64,000 bases of DNA from Aurifilum marmelostoma (taxonomy: Eukaryota; Ascomycota; Sordariomycetes; Diaporthales; Cryphonectriaceae). Made by a program: the position numbers and the translations under genes. Below are positions 23,660-34,755 of this stretch, piece after piece. The DNA is taken from assembly GCA_027559495.1 (NCBI GenBank), contig JAMXSV010000018.1, forward strand, positions 1,054,001 to 1,118,000. The letters are read 5' to 3'. Positions within the stretch are counted from its first letter, which is position 1. The number at the start of each line of letters is the position of its first letter. The notes beneath the pieces were generated by a model that was not told the origin of the DNA, did not search any database, and worked only from the letters and a program-made list of their open reading frames with translations.

Positions 23660-24322
23660 ATGTGTTTCACGGACGGTGATCATTACTATGGGGGCGGTCC
23701 AGCCCGGCCCCATCGGTCCAGGCAGTCTCGCGGACCTCGACATCGACGCGTTCCCACCCCCGAGAGCTGGGGATACGACGTCATCGACCCCGAGAATCCT
23801 CATGATCAGACTGACTTTTGGAGTGTCATGCTTGGCTCCCAGGTCATTGCCCGCATGAGAAGCAACCCGTTGGAAGATGGAACATATCGAGAATTATACA
23901 TTCAGGAGTTCAACATCCACGATGACAACCGGCCGAGACGACCAAGCGCGGGCGAATTGATCCTCAGTTTTTGGATCCACGCACTACAGCTGGATCCACG
24001 TTGTCTGGGGTCCATATCGAGAACTAGGACCTTGACGGACGACGACAACGACCTCCTTCGGAAAGTGTACTATCAGGTGGCGAAACCATTGTTTGTGCCG
24101 CTGAAAGTTTATAGCCCCGGGCGTACCTCGAAAGAGAAGGGGGCATGTGATACTCTTTTTTCATCGGCAGATGGTAGGGCAGCTCTGAGTTTACTCAAGG
24201 CTTGGGGCAAGTATGAGGAGACAGTTGAGATCCGGCGCCGCGTCAGGTACTTTGTGATTTGTCCCGGTTCTGCACATCGGTATGGCTTTGGAATAGTATT
24301 TTCTGGAGAACGTGCTCCGTGA
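23660..24322 (+). CDS. Orphan protein, first of a divergent tandem pair
   Basis: Single frame of 220 residues beginning MCFTDGD. I do not recognise the family. No signal peptide or membrane segment is seen. The first 40 residues are basic and Arg/Pro-rich (RPHRSRQSRGPRHRR), then a mixed alpha/beta-looking region follows. It aligns by eye with the next gene: MCF-x-D start, basic Arg/His-rich region, GELILSFW versus SEVLLAFW, RKVYYQV versus RRPVYHV, KEKGA versus REQGA, and a closing FGIVFSGERAP versus FDLDIIFGRRP. Both are intronless and on the plus strand 0.8 kb apart, which suggests an old tandem duplication. Coding status rests on this paired conservation and the ATG context. Confidence 0.6.
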   Translation: MCFTDGDHYYGGGPARPHRSRQSRGPRHRRVPTPESWGYDVIDPENPHDQTDFWSVMLGSQVIARMRSNPLEDGTYRELYIQEFNIHDDNRPRRPSAGELILSFWIHALQLDPRCLGSISRTRTLTDDDNDLLRKVYYQVAKPLFVPLKVYSPGRTSKEKGACDTLFSSADGRAALSLLKAWGKYEETVEIRRRVRYFVICPGSAHRYGFGIVFSGERAP

Positions 24323-25143
24323 ACGTTCTCGACTGAGTGAAGCGCTTCTACCTTTGTAGTTTTGTCTCAGCATTCTATCTCAGCTGCTCGGCGGAAGTCG
24401 TGCATTCCTGAGCAGAGTAATGAGAGCAGTGACTAGGTAATGAAATAAGAGTCTGGCATTTAATAATGAAAAATATTCAAAGAACAAAGTGATCAAAACC
24501 TTTGCATATCCATCCTGCGGCTTGTGACTGGCACAATTTGAATTGCCATTATTTTTACCAAGTGCGAGGAGAGAAGTTGGTCACTCGCTTCTCCGTAAAT
24601 CTCAGAAGTGATATCAGCCCTTCAGGTTATTACAGTTAGCAGCCATTCAGTATATAAGAAACAGATAGGGTACTACATATGACCAGTACAAAGGAGAAAT
24701 AAGTGGTATTCTTGATAGTCGTTATAAAGCAGTGATGCTATGTTTACCCTACAAATCGCTGCCCGTTACAGACTGAGAAAACATTGACACACAAGAGATG
24801 ACGAGCTGACACGTTCAACAGTCGAGTCAAGTGTAGCAAGTCACAGAGTGGGCAACACATACTCAGCACAAGAACGGGAACTGTGCCACGGGGTTCCTAT
24901 AAATTTCCCGTCTTGTGTTTATAATGCACTCTTCGAGAGATTGCCGTAACAAAACCCCGAGTGCTACATCAGTTTGCCCAGTCCGTGTACATCGCAATGT
25001 ACATGGTGCTACACAAAAACCGAGCTACCAGTACCTCAGGAAAGAACAGAATTCAGGCAAAGAGGAAGAATACAGCATAATCATCCTAGCAATATTTCCC
25101 AATCTTCGAGTTTCTCTAAGCGGCATAACGGTACTCAGAACCA
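24323..25143. other. Spacer between the orphan paralogues
   Basis: About 0.8 kb, AT-rich, with no frame above 80 codons that resembles a protein. It presumably carries the terminator of the first paralogue and the promoter of the second. Confidence 0.4.
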
Positions 25144-25953
25144 ATGTGCTTCCGTGACGACGATTCTGACAGTGATGGTTTGAGTCCACCATTACCAGCA
25201 CCTCATCCCAATCGACGAGGCCGTCTCCGCCATCGACATCGAAGCCCAAGATCACCGGCCGTACAAATGCAATCTGTGAGCAGCCAAGTGCACCGCGACC
25301 AAGACGAAGATCTGTGGACAATGGCGGCATCTTTTAGAAAGTGGGGCTACACCGTCAAGCCGCCTTCGCTCAACCCTTACGGTGCACCGGGACTATCGAA
25401 GGATTTGTTTTACCAAGTATCATTGGACTATCTGACGCTTGCTCAGATCAGGGTCGCCAAGAAGAACACAGAGCTGGTCGTGGACTATATCAACCTCACA
25501 CCAGACCTGCGGCCGCCTGGCTCGAAACCCTACGCCAGTGAGGTGCTGTTGGCCTTCTGGGACGGCACGCTCCGCCTGAGCGGGGAGTGGCCGAAGAAGC
25601 TGCGGTTCCTGGAGGTGGTGGAGCCGAGCGTCAGAGATATCCGCAGGCCCGTCTACCACGTCATGCAGGTTGCAAGTCTGAAGACCGCGTTGCGCGTCAA
25701 CAACTGGACCGAGAACCCGCGCGAGCAAGGAGCGTTTGAGATGGTCGAAAAGTGCAAGTTTGGAAAGATTGCTACTTATATGCTCAACACCCTTCGTGAC
25801 TGGGAAGGCGATGATATGTCCATCTTGGGATTTGAATTTGAGCCAAAGAGTCAGTTCCTGTTCGACTTGGATATTATCTTTGGACGTCGTCCTGATCGGT
25901 GTGCAGGCAATAAGAACGATGGTCCAGCGGAGGGGTCGTCATCGCTAGCATAA
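25144..25953 (+). CDS. Orphan protein, second of a divergent tandem pair
   Basis: Single frame of 269 residues beginning MCFRDDDSDSD. No family is recognised. The layout repeats the upstream paralogue: MCF start, acidic then Arg/His/Pro-rich low-complexity segment (to about 45), then a folded-looking region with SEVLLAFWDGTLRL near 136-149, PSVRDIRRPVYHVMQV near 164-179, ENPREQGAFEMV and FDLDIIFGRRPD. It ends in a disordered Gly/Ser tail. It is longer than its neighbour by about 50 residues, mostly before the SEVLLAFW block. No signal peptide, membrane helix or catalytic motif is evident. GC content is higher than in the flanking spacers, as expected for a coding sequence. Confidence 0.68.
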   Translation: MCFRDDDSDSDGLSPPLPAPHPNRRGRLRHRHRSPRSPAVQMQSVSSQVHRDQDEDLWTMAASFRKWGYTVKPPSLNPYGAPGLSKDLFYQVSLDYLTLAQIRVAKKNTELVVDYINLTPDLRPPGSKPYASEVLLAFWDGTLRLSGEWPKKLRFLEVVEPSVRDIRRPVYHVMQVASLKTALRVNNWTENPREQGAFEMVEKCKFGKIATYMLNTLRDWEGDDMSILGFEFEPKSQFLFDLDIIFGRRPDRCAGNKNDGPAEGSSSLA

Positions 25954-26789
25954 TCAGGCTGTGCGCATAGTGCTAGTCGGGGGAGGTGGTCGAGGTGGGC
26001 ATCCTTTCGTTTCTACTGGGCAAGTGGTCATTGGATTTCCTTATTTCATGGATCTTCTAAAATGATACACTCCGAGTCTCAGATGCCTGATCTTGATTTA
26101 TGAAGAACCTTGGTGAAAAATAGAGTGCGTCGGTCTGAGGTGCCCCAGCGGCATTTTCCACCCATCACGGGGCAGTCAGTGGGTTTTAATTCATCAGGGG
26201 CTGATCTCCGAGTCGCTACTTGGCTCGTCCTACAATAACCATCATTGGCTTCGAACCTAGCTGTAATTAGTACAGGCAAAGTACAATTCATAATTACTTG
26301 TTGAAGTATTACATCTCCGTAGTCTATACCAACGCTGACCCTCATAAGTGCACCAGGACCAATCCCTTCACTTTCTACAAATACCCCGTAAGGCTACAAG
26401 GTTTTACGAATGCACGGTGGCGTTGACATGAGCCCCCAGCCAATCATATGTTACTCTACACATACTGCATTGGGATATCTCAGCGACTAGGGTCCTTGAT
26501 CTCTTTGATATTTGACCCAGTAACCCCGACGTGAGAACATGCAGCAGTTGTTTGGCGGTCTGTTGTATGTTGATCGGCACGCTATTTCTTCTTTCTGCCT
26601 TCCTTTGTTCCTTATATTGCTTCATATGTAGATGTTCCCTACGCTGCTCTAACTCCGTTAACTCCAGCCTCGAACAGAATATAAGTCCTATATCTTCTCG
26701 CCCCTGGCGAATCAATACTTGAAACACTTGCCTGGAATGTCTTCAAATCATCATATAAATTTGTCACACTCGCCTTAGAAACTGTCGTA
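25954..26789. other. Intergenic region upstream of the SDR gene
   Basis: About 0.8 kb with no supported gene. A TCGAACC sequence near 26249 resembles a tRNA B-box on the minus strand, but no cloverleaf or A-box fits around it. Confidence 0.4.
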
Positions 26790-27977
26790 ATGTCTCATTC
26801 AGGGAATCCCCGTAAGAGGTTCGACTGGGCGCAATATTTTCCGCCCAAGCCCACCTTCACCGACGCCTCGATCCCTTCGTCCCTCGTCGGTAAAGTCTAC
26901 ATGGTAACCGGCGCCAACAGCGGCATGGGCAAGGCCCTAGCAGGAGTGCTCTATACACGGGGCGCCAAGGTCTACATCACATGCCGCGCTGCAGAGAAAG
27001 CCACACAGGCCGTCACCGAGATCAAGAAGACCGAAGCTGCGCCTCACTCCGGAGGCGAGCTGGTCCCCTTGCTATTGGACCTGGCGGATCTCAACAGTGT
27101 ACGGGAGGCGGCACAAAAGTTCCTCGCGCGGGAAGGACGGCTGCATATGTTGTGGAACAACGCTGGGGTGATGACGGGTGGCGGCAAGGACGAGGTCCCA
27201 GAGCAGACGGTACAGGGCATCGAGCTTGCGGTTGGAGTCAACTGCGTGGGAACATTCCTCCTAACGCAGCTCCTGACGCCGGCGCTGGCGGTGGCGGCGC
27301 GAGAGACGCACACGGCGGGCGCGGTGAGGGTGGTCTGGCTGTCATCGTTCGGGCTAGAGCAGTTCGCGCCAAGGGGGAAAGCGGTGGATATGGACCATCT
27401 TGACTACGAGCGCGAGCCCAGAGATGGGATTGAGCGGTACGGGATCAGCAAGGCTGGCGACTGGCTGCTGGGCGTGGAGTACGGCCGGCGGCATGCGGAA
27501 GATGGGATCGTCAGCGTGGCGATCAATCCGGGCAACCTCCAGACGGGGTTGGCGAGGAACAAGGGTCTTGCGCTCAGGACACTTGTGAGGCTGATCACGT
27601 ATCCTGCCATGAACGGAGTGTACACGCAGCTGTTTGCGGCATTCTCACCGGATGTGAATGCTGGAGTGGACTGGACCAGGGACTGGAGTGAGCACTGTTT
27701 CTACCATCTTGCTCATCTTTTCTTTTTTTCCCTGCTTTTTTTTATTTTCCTTATTCCTTCTCAATGTTCTTCCCTGATATAAGGTGTCCCAGTGCTGGTT
27801 CCGAAGATGAGACTGACCTTCTTTCCTCTCTGCGCCTGTATAGTTGTACCCTGGGGCCGCATCGTCCGAGTACGCCCTGACCTTGCTGAGGCTGTCCTGC
27901 CGCGTGAGCAAGGAGGGAATGGCAATGCGCAGGAGTTTTGGGAGTGGAACGAGAAACAGATCAAGGCTTACCTCTGA
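26790..27977 (+). CDS. Short-chain dehydrogenase/reductase
   Basis: Two exons, 26790-27687 and 27844-27977 (343 residues). The intron of 156 bp has a long T-rich tract, and splicing gives DWTRDWIVPWGRIVRV, the usual C-terminal block of this SDR group. Motifs: cofactor-binding TGANSGMGKA at about 36-45 (TGxxxGxG), ITCRAAEKA after the second strand (Arg favours NADPH), LWNNAGVMTGG near 117-127, LSSFGLE for the catalytic Ser region, and YGISK with Tyr217 and Lys221. It resembles fungal retinol-dehydrogenase/WW-oxidoreductase-like SDRs of about 330 residues. The substrate cannot be told. Its neighbours (orphan pair, Tps2) give no pathway hint. Confidence 0.9.
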
Positions 27978-30189
27978 AGCAGTGCCATGTTGAGCTGCGT
28001 CTCACTACCTTGCTACATGTCGACAAAATTGAGCTCAACACCCGATAATTATCTATCAAGTCTCTCGGCCCATCTGATTACTGCCTTGTCAGTCTTCAAT
28101 AGTCTCAAATTCTAGTGCGTGGTGGTTGATAGACGACAGCAGGCTGGAGGGTATTAGTGGCATGTTCAAGGCTACTGCTACTGCTGTCATTCCTGTGGCA
28201 CGTGAGTTAGAGACTGTACTACATACAGCCTGTGCTACTGTATGTTGCACCTTCCTCAACCTGGGCTTGTCAAAATGGCAAGAGACAGCAAATTACGTCA
28301 GCGAGGTATTACGTACCATGTCGTAGCACTATCGCGTGCCATGGTAGCCCCTGTACATTAGTACTCGTGATTCCGAAGCATGCGGTACGTACCTCAGCAC
28401 TTTTGTACCTCACTACTCCTTTTTCATTTCCACCAGACTCGCACAAACCATTAGTTCTTGCGGTAGTTCATGCAGTGTGTATTTGTTGTCTCCCTGTCTC
28501 ATTGTCTCTCAATTGGACTCTGGTAGGGCATCTCTCACGGTATCTACAAGCAGCAGCACGTGATCATTTTACTATGGCACCGTGAGGTTGTTTCTGCAGC
28601 CAGGATCCCCTGAACATGCCATCCTGGGTACGTCATCAGGCCCTGGTGCGCTCTTTCCTACATCTCAGATACTGTAGTACGGTGGTAGTACGTACCATGT
28701 GGCTTCCGGTAGCTTCGTACCCATCGTGGCCTCCTCCTATCGTGTCTCCCCCTCTCTGTCTCTTACTCTGTGTATGTGTGTTGTGTGTGTGTGTGTGTTT
28801 GTGTCCCAGACCTTGCAGTGTTGATCTCTCCGTTATTGGGATGCCAATTCTGCAATCCCCGCCTCATAACTCTTCTGCCCCTCCTCATCAATCAAGGTTT
28901 CTTGCAAAGAGCTTACCACAGCCCCGGAATTTCCAATCCTATTCCCCCCCCCTTCTAGAGGAAGCATGCCCCGCCATTGAGTCTACCGGCTCGTCATGGC
29001 CACCTTTACCTTTTTCATTCTGGCATAGTAACAATGGTCTTTCATTTGCTCGTTGCTTTGCTCGCTCCATCTTCTCCTCTTTTTCTCTCTTTTTCCTCCT
29101 CTCGAGGTATATACTGCAAACAAGCAGAGTAACCCTATGGCGACTGTATACTACCACCACCACCATCACTACCACTACTGCATGATAGCCTGCATCTCCT
29201 GATGAATCTTTATCTTTGGCCTGCTTCTACGGCGACTACCAATAAAATATCCTCCTTATAGGACAGGCTGATCTGTTGTCCCCCTGACAGGCCCCACCAA
29301 CCTCATCCACCCACCCTTCCGCCCGGGCCTGCACTCACCACTCACTCCTCTTCACCGCCTGGCTGTTTTGACAGCCCTTTTGTTACCACCCGTGTTCGGC
29401 CCTGTCCTGCAGCACCCACAGCAGGGAGATCCGGCCCCCAACTGCAACCATCGGGCCACTATAGAGGGGAGCAGAAGGTCCTCTGCCGGTCTACAGTATT
29501 GTGGGCTGGCACATACTCTCACACTCTCTCACAGGAGCAGGACAACCCCACGCCGCACGTCACATCATCTCGTGCAGCTCTCCCGCCCCACCACCACGAC
29601 CTAGAACAGTCCTCGACAAAGGGGAAAACATCTCTTGTCTCTGACCCTCACTCTTCCTTGAGAGGTCGACTCCAAGGGCAGACAGGGGGTTCCACCGACA
29701 GCAGGGGTGGGAAAACATTCCAAAGGCTTCGATTCTCTCTGGATTGCAACTCTATGACCCACTAGAAATTCATACACATCTCGGCTCCGCCTGTCTTTCC
29801 CCCACGGTCCATCCCCCCCCCCCCAAGGTCTCCTTATTGCAGCTTGCTGTTAGCCCCTGGCGCCTTTCCACCCATCCAGCGCGGCACGGAAGACTATAGA
29901 AGCCTCGCCGTTGACCCTGGAACATACTCGTTATCTCTGGTCCTCAGCTCAGAAGACGACGATAGCGACGTACCATTCTCCTGCTCCTCCTCCTCCTCCT
30001 GGTCACTGCCTCAGCGACGCAACCTGATCAGCTCTGCACCGACCTTCTCCTTCAGCTTCCTCGTCCTTCCAGCTCTACAGCATAGTCTCTTAAGATAGCG
30101 CATACCCCGCGTCCGTCCTCGACATTGTGTGGTCCGCCAGCTCGTCTTTGGATTATCGAGATTGGGTCTCCTGTAAACACGAGGTCACG
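27978..30189. other. 2.2-kb leader/promoter region of the Tps2-type gene
   Basis: No supported coding frame. From about 28.4 kb the plus strand is strongly pyrimidine-rich (many CTCT, TTCTCC and CCACC runs), typical of long fungal promoters and 5' untranslated leaders. It holds TG repeats at about 28782-28798, C12 at 29813-29824, and GTAC/CCATGG-type short palindromes at 28312-28350 and 28683-28699. A frame of 189 codons at 28616 is low-complexity and rejected. Confidence 0.5.
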
Positions 30190-33100
30190 ATGGCAGATCA
30201 TCAACCAGGCTCGGGTCCAGGTCCCGGTCCAAGTCATGGTCCAGGTCTGGGCCTAGACACAAACTCGGCCGCGGCCAAGGGAGAAGACGCCCCAGCCGGA
30301 TCGGGACACATCAAATTCTCCACTCCCGCCCACTCGACCACGCTTGACTCGAAGCCCTCTGCCTACCAGAGACCGGCGCCCCTGGAGCGGAAAGTTACCG
30401 ACTCGTCTCTCCCAGCTCACCTGCGAGAGTCCATCATCAACGTCCCCGTCACTCCAGGCATCGCCGCCAGAACCTACTCGCCAGAGTCCAGCAGGGACAG
30501 CAGAGAAGACGGCCCTCCAGAGAGCCCAAGCTACTTCCAGTCGCACCACCCCGCCGAGGTCGTCGCATCCCCACGACCCCTCCACGGCAGCAACCACCAC
30601 GCGGGGGACCACGGCGTCAACAGCAGCACCGACAACACCACAGCCATGGCTGGCGACCCCCAACAAGCCGCCAACGGGGCGCCGCCTCCGTCTGGCCATG
30701 ACATCCTGCGCCGCATGAGCAGGTCCAGCCGCGACAGACAGCTCTCCATCAGCGATATCCGTTCCGCATACCCCTCCCTCGCCCTGAGCGGTAACGTCAT
30801 ATCGGCAACTTTCAACATGCCACACTCGTTGAGGTATCGCAAGGGCGCTGACTGGGTAAGTCTGCTCCAGAATGATGATCATGACAAGAACATGACGGTC
30901 CAGGAGGAGAGCATAGATAGAAGTCAGACTTATACATCTGTGTACAAGTCGGACCCAAAGAAAAAAAGGTGACCTCTTCTTTGCCCCGGGATCTGCTGAC
31001 CAAGGTCTTGCGCTCGCAGGAACTCAAATCCCGACGTGGCCAGTCTGCCCTCTTCGACGGCCTGGCTCATCTCTCGTCGGACCAATCGTCGTGGAACCAC
31101 ACGACTGTCGCGTGGACCGGAGAGATCGATGCGCCATCCGACTTCCCCTCGCCCCCCGAGACCCCTCCTCTGACGACAGCCCACCTGCCCGGCCTGAACA
31201 AGCTCTCTGCCCCTGTCCCTGTCGACAACGAGAAGCAGCCCGCAAAGCCGGCACCGCCGACCCGAGAAGGCCTGTGGATACCGAGGGAGGATATGCAGCG
31301 GCTCGAGCAGCAGCTGAGCCACGACAAGAAGATCAAGACGGTGCCTGTCTGGCTGGCAGACGATGCCGACGGGCAGGACGACGGCATCCTGCTCAAGGAC
31401 CAGGCGAGGTGGAGGCGCTACGCCGAGCACGACCTCTACACGCTCTTCCACTACAAGACACCGATCCCCTCGGACGGGCGCAAGGAGCGCACACAGTGGG
31501 CCGACTACTACCGCATGAACCAGAAGTTTGCCAACAAGATCCTCGAGCTCTACAAGCCCGGCGACATGGTGGTGGTGCACGACTACTACCTGATGCTCGT
31601 GCCCAGCATGCTGCGGCAGCGCGTGCCCCACATGTACATCAGCTTCTTCCTGCACTGCCCGTTCCCCTCGAGCGAGTTCCTGCGCTGCCTCCCGCGCCGC
31701 AAGGAGGTCCTGGAGGGCGTGCTGGGGTCCAACCTGATCGGCTTCCAGAGCTACAGCTACAGCCGCCACTTCAGCTCCTGCTGCACGCGCATATGCTCGT
31801 ACCCGTCCGATGCTGGCGGTGTCGAGACGTTTGGCGCCAGGGTCGAGGTCGGCGTCTTCCCCATCGGCATCGACGCCAAGAAGGTCGAGTCGATGGCCTT
31901 TTGCCCGGCGGTGGACGAGAAGGTCAATGCCCTCCGCAAGATGTACGCCGGCAAGAAGCTCATCGTGGGCAGGGACCGGCTGGACAGCGTGCGCGGTGTG
32001 GCGCAGAAACTCATGGCCTTTGACCGGTTCCTCGAGCTCTATCCCGGCTGGCGCGAGAGGGTGGTGCTGATTCAGGTTACGAGCCCGACAGCCTCGGCCG
32101 GCGACGAGGAGAAGGACGACCCCGAGAACAAGATTGCCAGCCGCGTCAACGAGTGGATCGGCCGCATCCACGGCACCTATGGGCATCTCGGGTACGACCC
32201 CGTCCAGCACTTCCCGCAGTATCTCAGCCAGGACGAGTACTTTGCGCTGCTGCGGGCTGCCGACATTGGACTGATAACGTCGGTCCGAGACGGCATGAAC
32301 ACGACGAGTCTCGAGTACATTGTCTGCCAGCGCGACAACAACGGCCCCCTGATCCTGTCCGAGTTCAGCGGCACGGCGGGCAGCCTCAGAGACGCCATCC
32401 ACATCAACCCCTGGGACCTGTCTGGGGTGGCCGACGAGATCAACAACGCCCTGGTGATGGAGGACGAGGCCCGGCTGGCCATGCAGAAGTCCCTGCACGA
32501 CCACGTCACCACCAAGAACGTGCAGCACTGGATCAACTCGCTCCTCAACCGGCTGGTCAGCGTGCTCGGCAGCTCCAAGAACGTCGTCTCCACGCCGCTG
32601 CTCGACCGCGCCGCCATGCTGCAGACCTACCGGGACGCCAAGAAGAGGCTTTTCATGTTCGACTACGACGGCACGCTCACGCCCATCGTCAAGGAGCCGT
32701 CCGCCGCCATCCCCAGCCAGCGGCTGCTGAGCACGCTCACCACGCTGGCATCCGACCACCGCAATGCCGTCTGGATCATCTCGGGTAGAGATCAGGCCTT
32801 CCTGACACAGCACCTGGGCGGCATCAAGGAGCTCGGCTTCTCGGCAGAGCACGGGAGCTTCATGAAGCACCCAGGCTCGGACGAGTGGGAGAACCTCGCC
32901 GAGACTTTTGACATGGGCTGGCAGCCCGAGGTCATGGACGTGTTCCAGTCCTACACCGACAAGTGTCCTGGTACGTGTGCCCCTTCCCCTCCCCGGTATA
33001 TCTCATGCTGGTTTACTGATCTGTCTTGTTGGGCTACATGTAGGCTCATTTATCGAGCGCAAGCGATGCGCCCTGACCTGGCACTACCGCCTTGCCGACC

Positions 33101-33663
33101 CGGAACAGGGCCCTCACATGGCCGAGGAATGCCAGAAGGAGCTCGAGGCGACGGTGGTGCGCAAGTGGGACGTCGATGTGATGGCGGGCAAGGCCAACGT
33201 CGAGGTCCGCACGACGTTTGTGAACAAGGGCGAGATCGCCAAGCGCCTCGTCAACAGCTACAACAGCGATATCAGCCACCTCCCGGGATCGTCGGCAAAC
33301 GAGACCTCCTCGGCTGACGACGACGGCAAGAACGGCAAGCTCGGCTTTGTGTTGTGTCTCGGAGACGACACGACAGACGAGGACATGTTTCGGGCGCTCA
33401 ACGGCCTGAGTGCGACGCCGGACCAGGGCGAGGAGGCCAAGGTGCAGCCGGGCCACGTGTTCACGGTGACGGTTGGCGGCAGCACCAAGGTCACGCTCGC
33501 GAGGTGGCACCTGCTGGAGCCCAAGGACGTTGTCGACTCGGTGGCGCTCCTGGCGGATGCTGGTTCAAGTGGCGCGGACGCGTCTGACATGGGAGTGGTG
33601 CGCATGAGCGAGGTCAACCTGGCGGCGCTGAGCACCATCGAGGGGCACGTACCAGCGCAATAG
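30190..33663 (+). CDS. tps2: Trehalose-6-phosphate phosphatase, Tps2/OrlA type (GT20 + HAD)
   Basis: Three exons: 30190-30855, 31020-32970 and 33044-33663 (1078 residues). It dephosphorylates trehalose-6-phosphate to trehalose, the second step after Tps1, and normally acts in the cytosolic trehalose synthase complex. The first 220 residues are disordered, rich in Pro/Ser/Gly. A GT20-like domain occupies about 270-740: WADYYRMNQKFA, MVVVHDYYLMLVP, HCPFPSSEFLRC, SNLIGFQSYSYSRHF, GVFPIGIDAKK, VRDGMNTTSLEYI and GTAGSLRDAIHINPWD. The HAD phosphatase follows, with the nucleophile motif FMFDYDGTL (Asp770, Asp772), IISGRD and CLGDDTTDEDMF. Retained phosphatase motifs separate it from Tps1 and regulatory Tps3-type subunits. 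The start at 30190 is the first ATG after an in-frame upstream ATG (30127) judged to lie in the leader. Confidence 0.93.
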
Positions 33664-33755
33664 ATTGGAACGGGTAGACATCAAGACAGCGTGGGAGGGG
33701 TATATAGACTGGATCAGGAGTTTTGCTAAACAGAAGACTGGCGGGCAGGCATGGC

Positions 33756-33789
<34 letters not shown>

Positions 33790-34755
33790 CAGGAAATGAA
33801 GACATCGCATCGGAACGGATGGACGGCACGTATAGGGCGCTTGCGTATGGGAATAACAGGGCGGGGTGCTTTGGATACAGGGGCTTTCCAACTGGACATG
33901 CGATTGTGTTTTTGTGTATGTGTACGCCTAAACGGTCATCAGCGCTGATGAGGATTCTATCAAGACCCGTTATTTTGAGTGCCAGTACGCATGGCTCGAG
34001 TACAGGGGGTGAGTGATTGAGTGAGGGACTCAGTCAATCTACATGTCGAAACAAGTGATGGGCATAAAGGGAGGAGGAAGATGGCTGCCCCGGTGATCGA
34101 AACGTGGGGCGTTCTGCCCTCTCTCGCTCTCTTCCTCTCCCTGCGTCTCCCTTCTCAAGCTTCTTCCTTTCAAAGAGGGTCACGAATTCACTTCCTATGT
34201 CAAAGAATGCCTGATAAGAAGCCACTGCATGTTGTAATAGCTGTCATTCTTCTGCCGTGATCATAAGGTTATTCTTCGTATGTAGTCTTTATGAAGCCCA
34301 TGTTTAGCGTGCCCTCTGACCGCCTGCTTGTTTTCGGCACCGATAAAGCCGAACCGAGGGAATCAACAATGGCAGTACTTTTTTCCAATCAGGCATACAG
34401 TAAGAAGAGATTGATAGGGATTATTCAAGGCTTAGAGGAGGGTATTAATTGGTGGAATGGATATCACTAGGATGGACTGATGGATGGCGATTTGTTCTTT
34501 AGGCATTTATCTATATAAATATTGTTTTTCCTTTGCATATAATCATGTTGATGATAGTCAAGAGTGACTCTCAAGTTAGTCGACCATCCATCCATCCATA
34601 CTTGACCATAATCTTGTTTCTAGAGGCCTCTATTTTCCCTCCTCTCTTTGTCATATCCCTCAAACATACCAAATCACATAAAATACCCATCGAACAAGAA
34701 CAAAAGCAAGGAACAAAAAACGAATCTCCTCTCAAGCAAAATCACGCCGTCCCAG
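33664..34755. other. Intergenic region between tps2 and the monooxygenase
   Basis: About 1.1 kb with the 3' region of tps2 and the promoter of the monooxygenase. It contains a GT/GA microsatellite (33756-33789). No gene was seen. Confidence 0.5.
33756..33789. repeat. Compound (GT)n(GA)n microsatellite
   Basis: About eight GT units directly followed by about nine GA units, shortly after the tps2 stop codon. Confidence 0.95.

Noticed and set aside
26240..26320. Possible tRNA on the minus strand (GGTTCGA near 26250)
   Set aside because: No A-box, acceptor stem or anticodon arm can be placed around it.
28616..29185. 189-codon plus-strand frame
   Set aside because: Low-complexity Ser/Pro/Leu/Thr translation of pyrimidine-rich promoter DNA, no motif.
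30930..32870. 646-codon open frame on the minus strand
   Set aside because: It lies entirely antisense to the conserved tps2 coding sequence; its Val/Leu/Ala/His/Asp-rich composition is what GC-rich codons give on the opposite strand.
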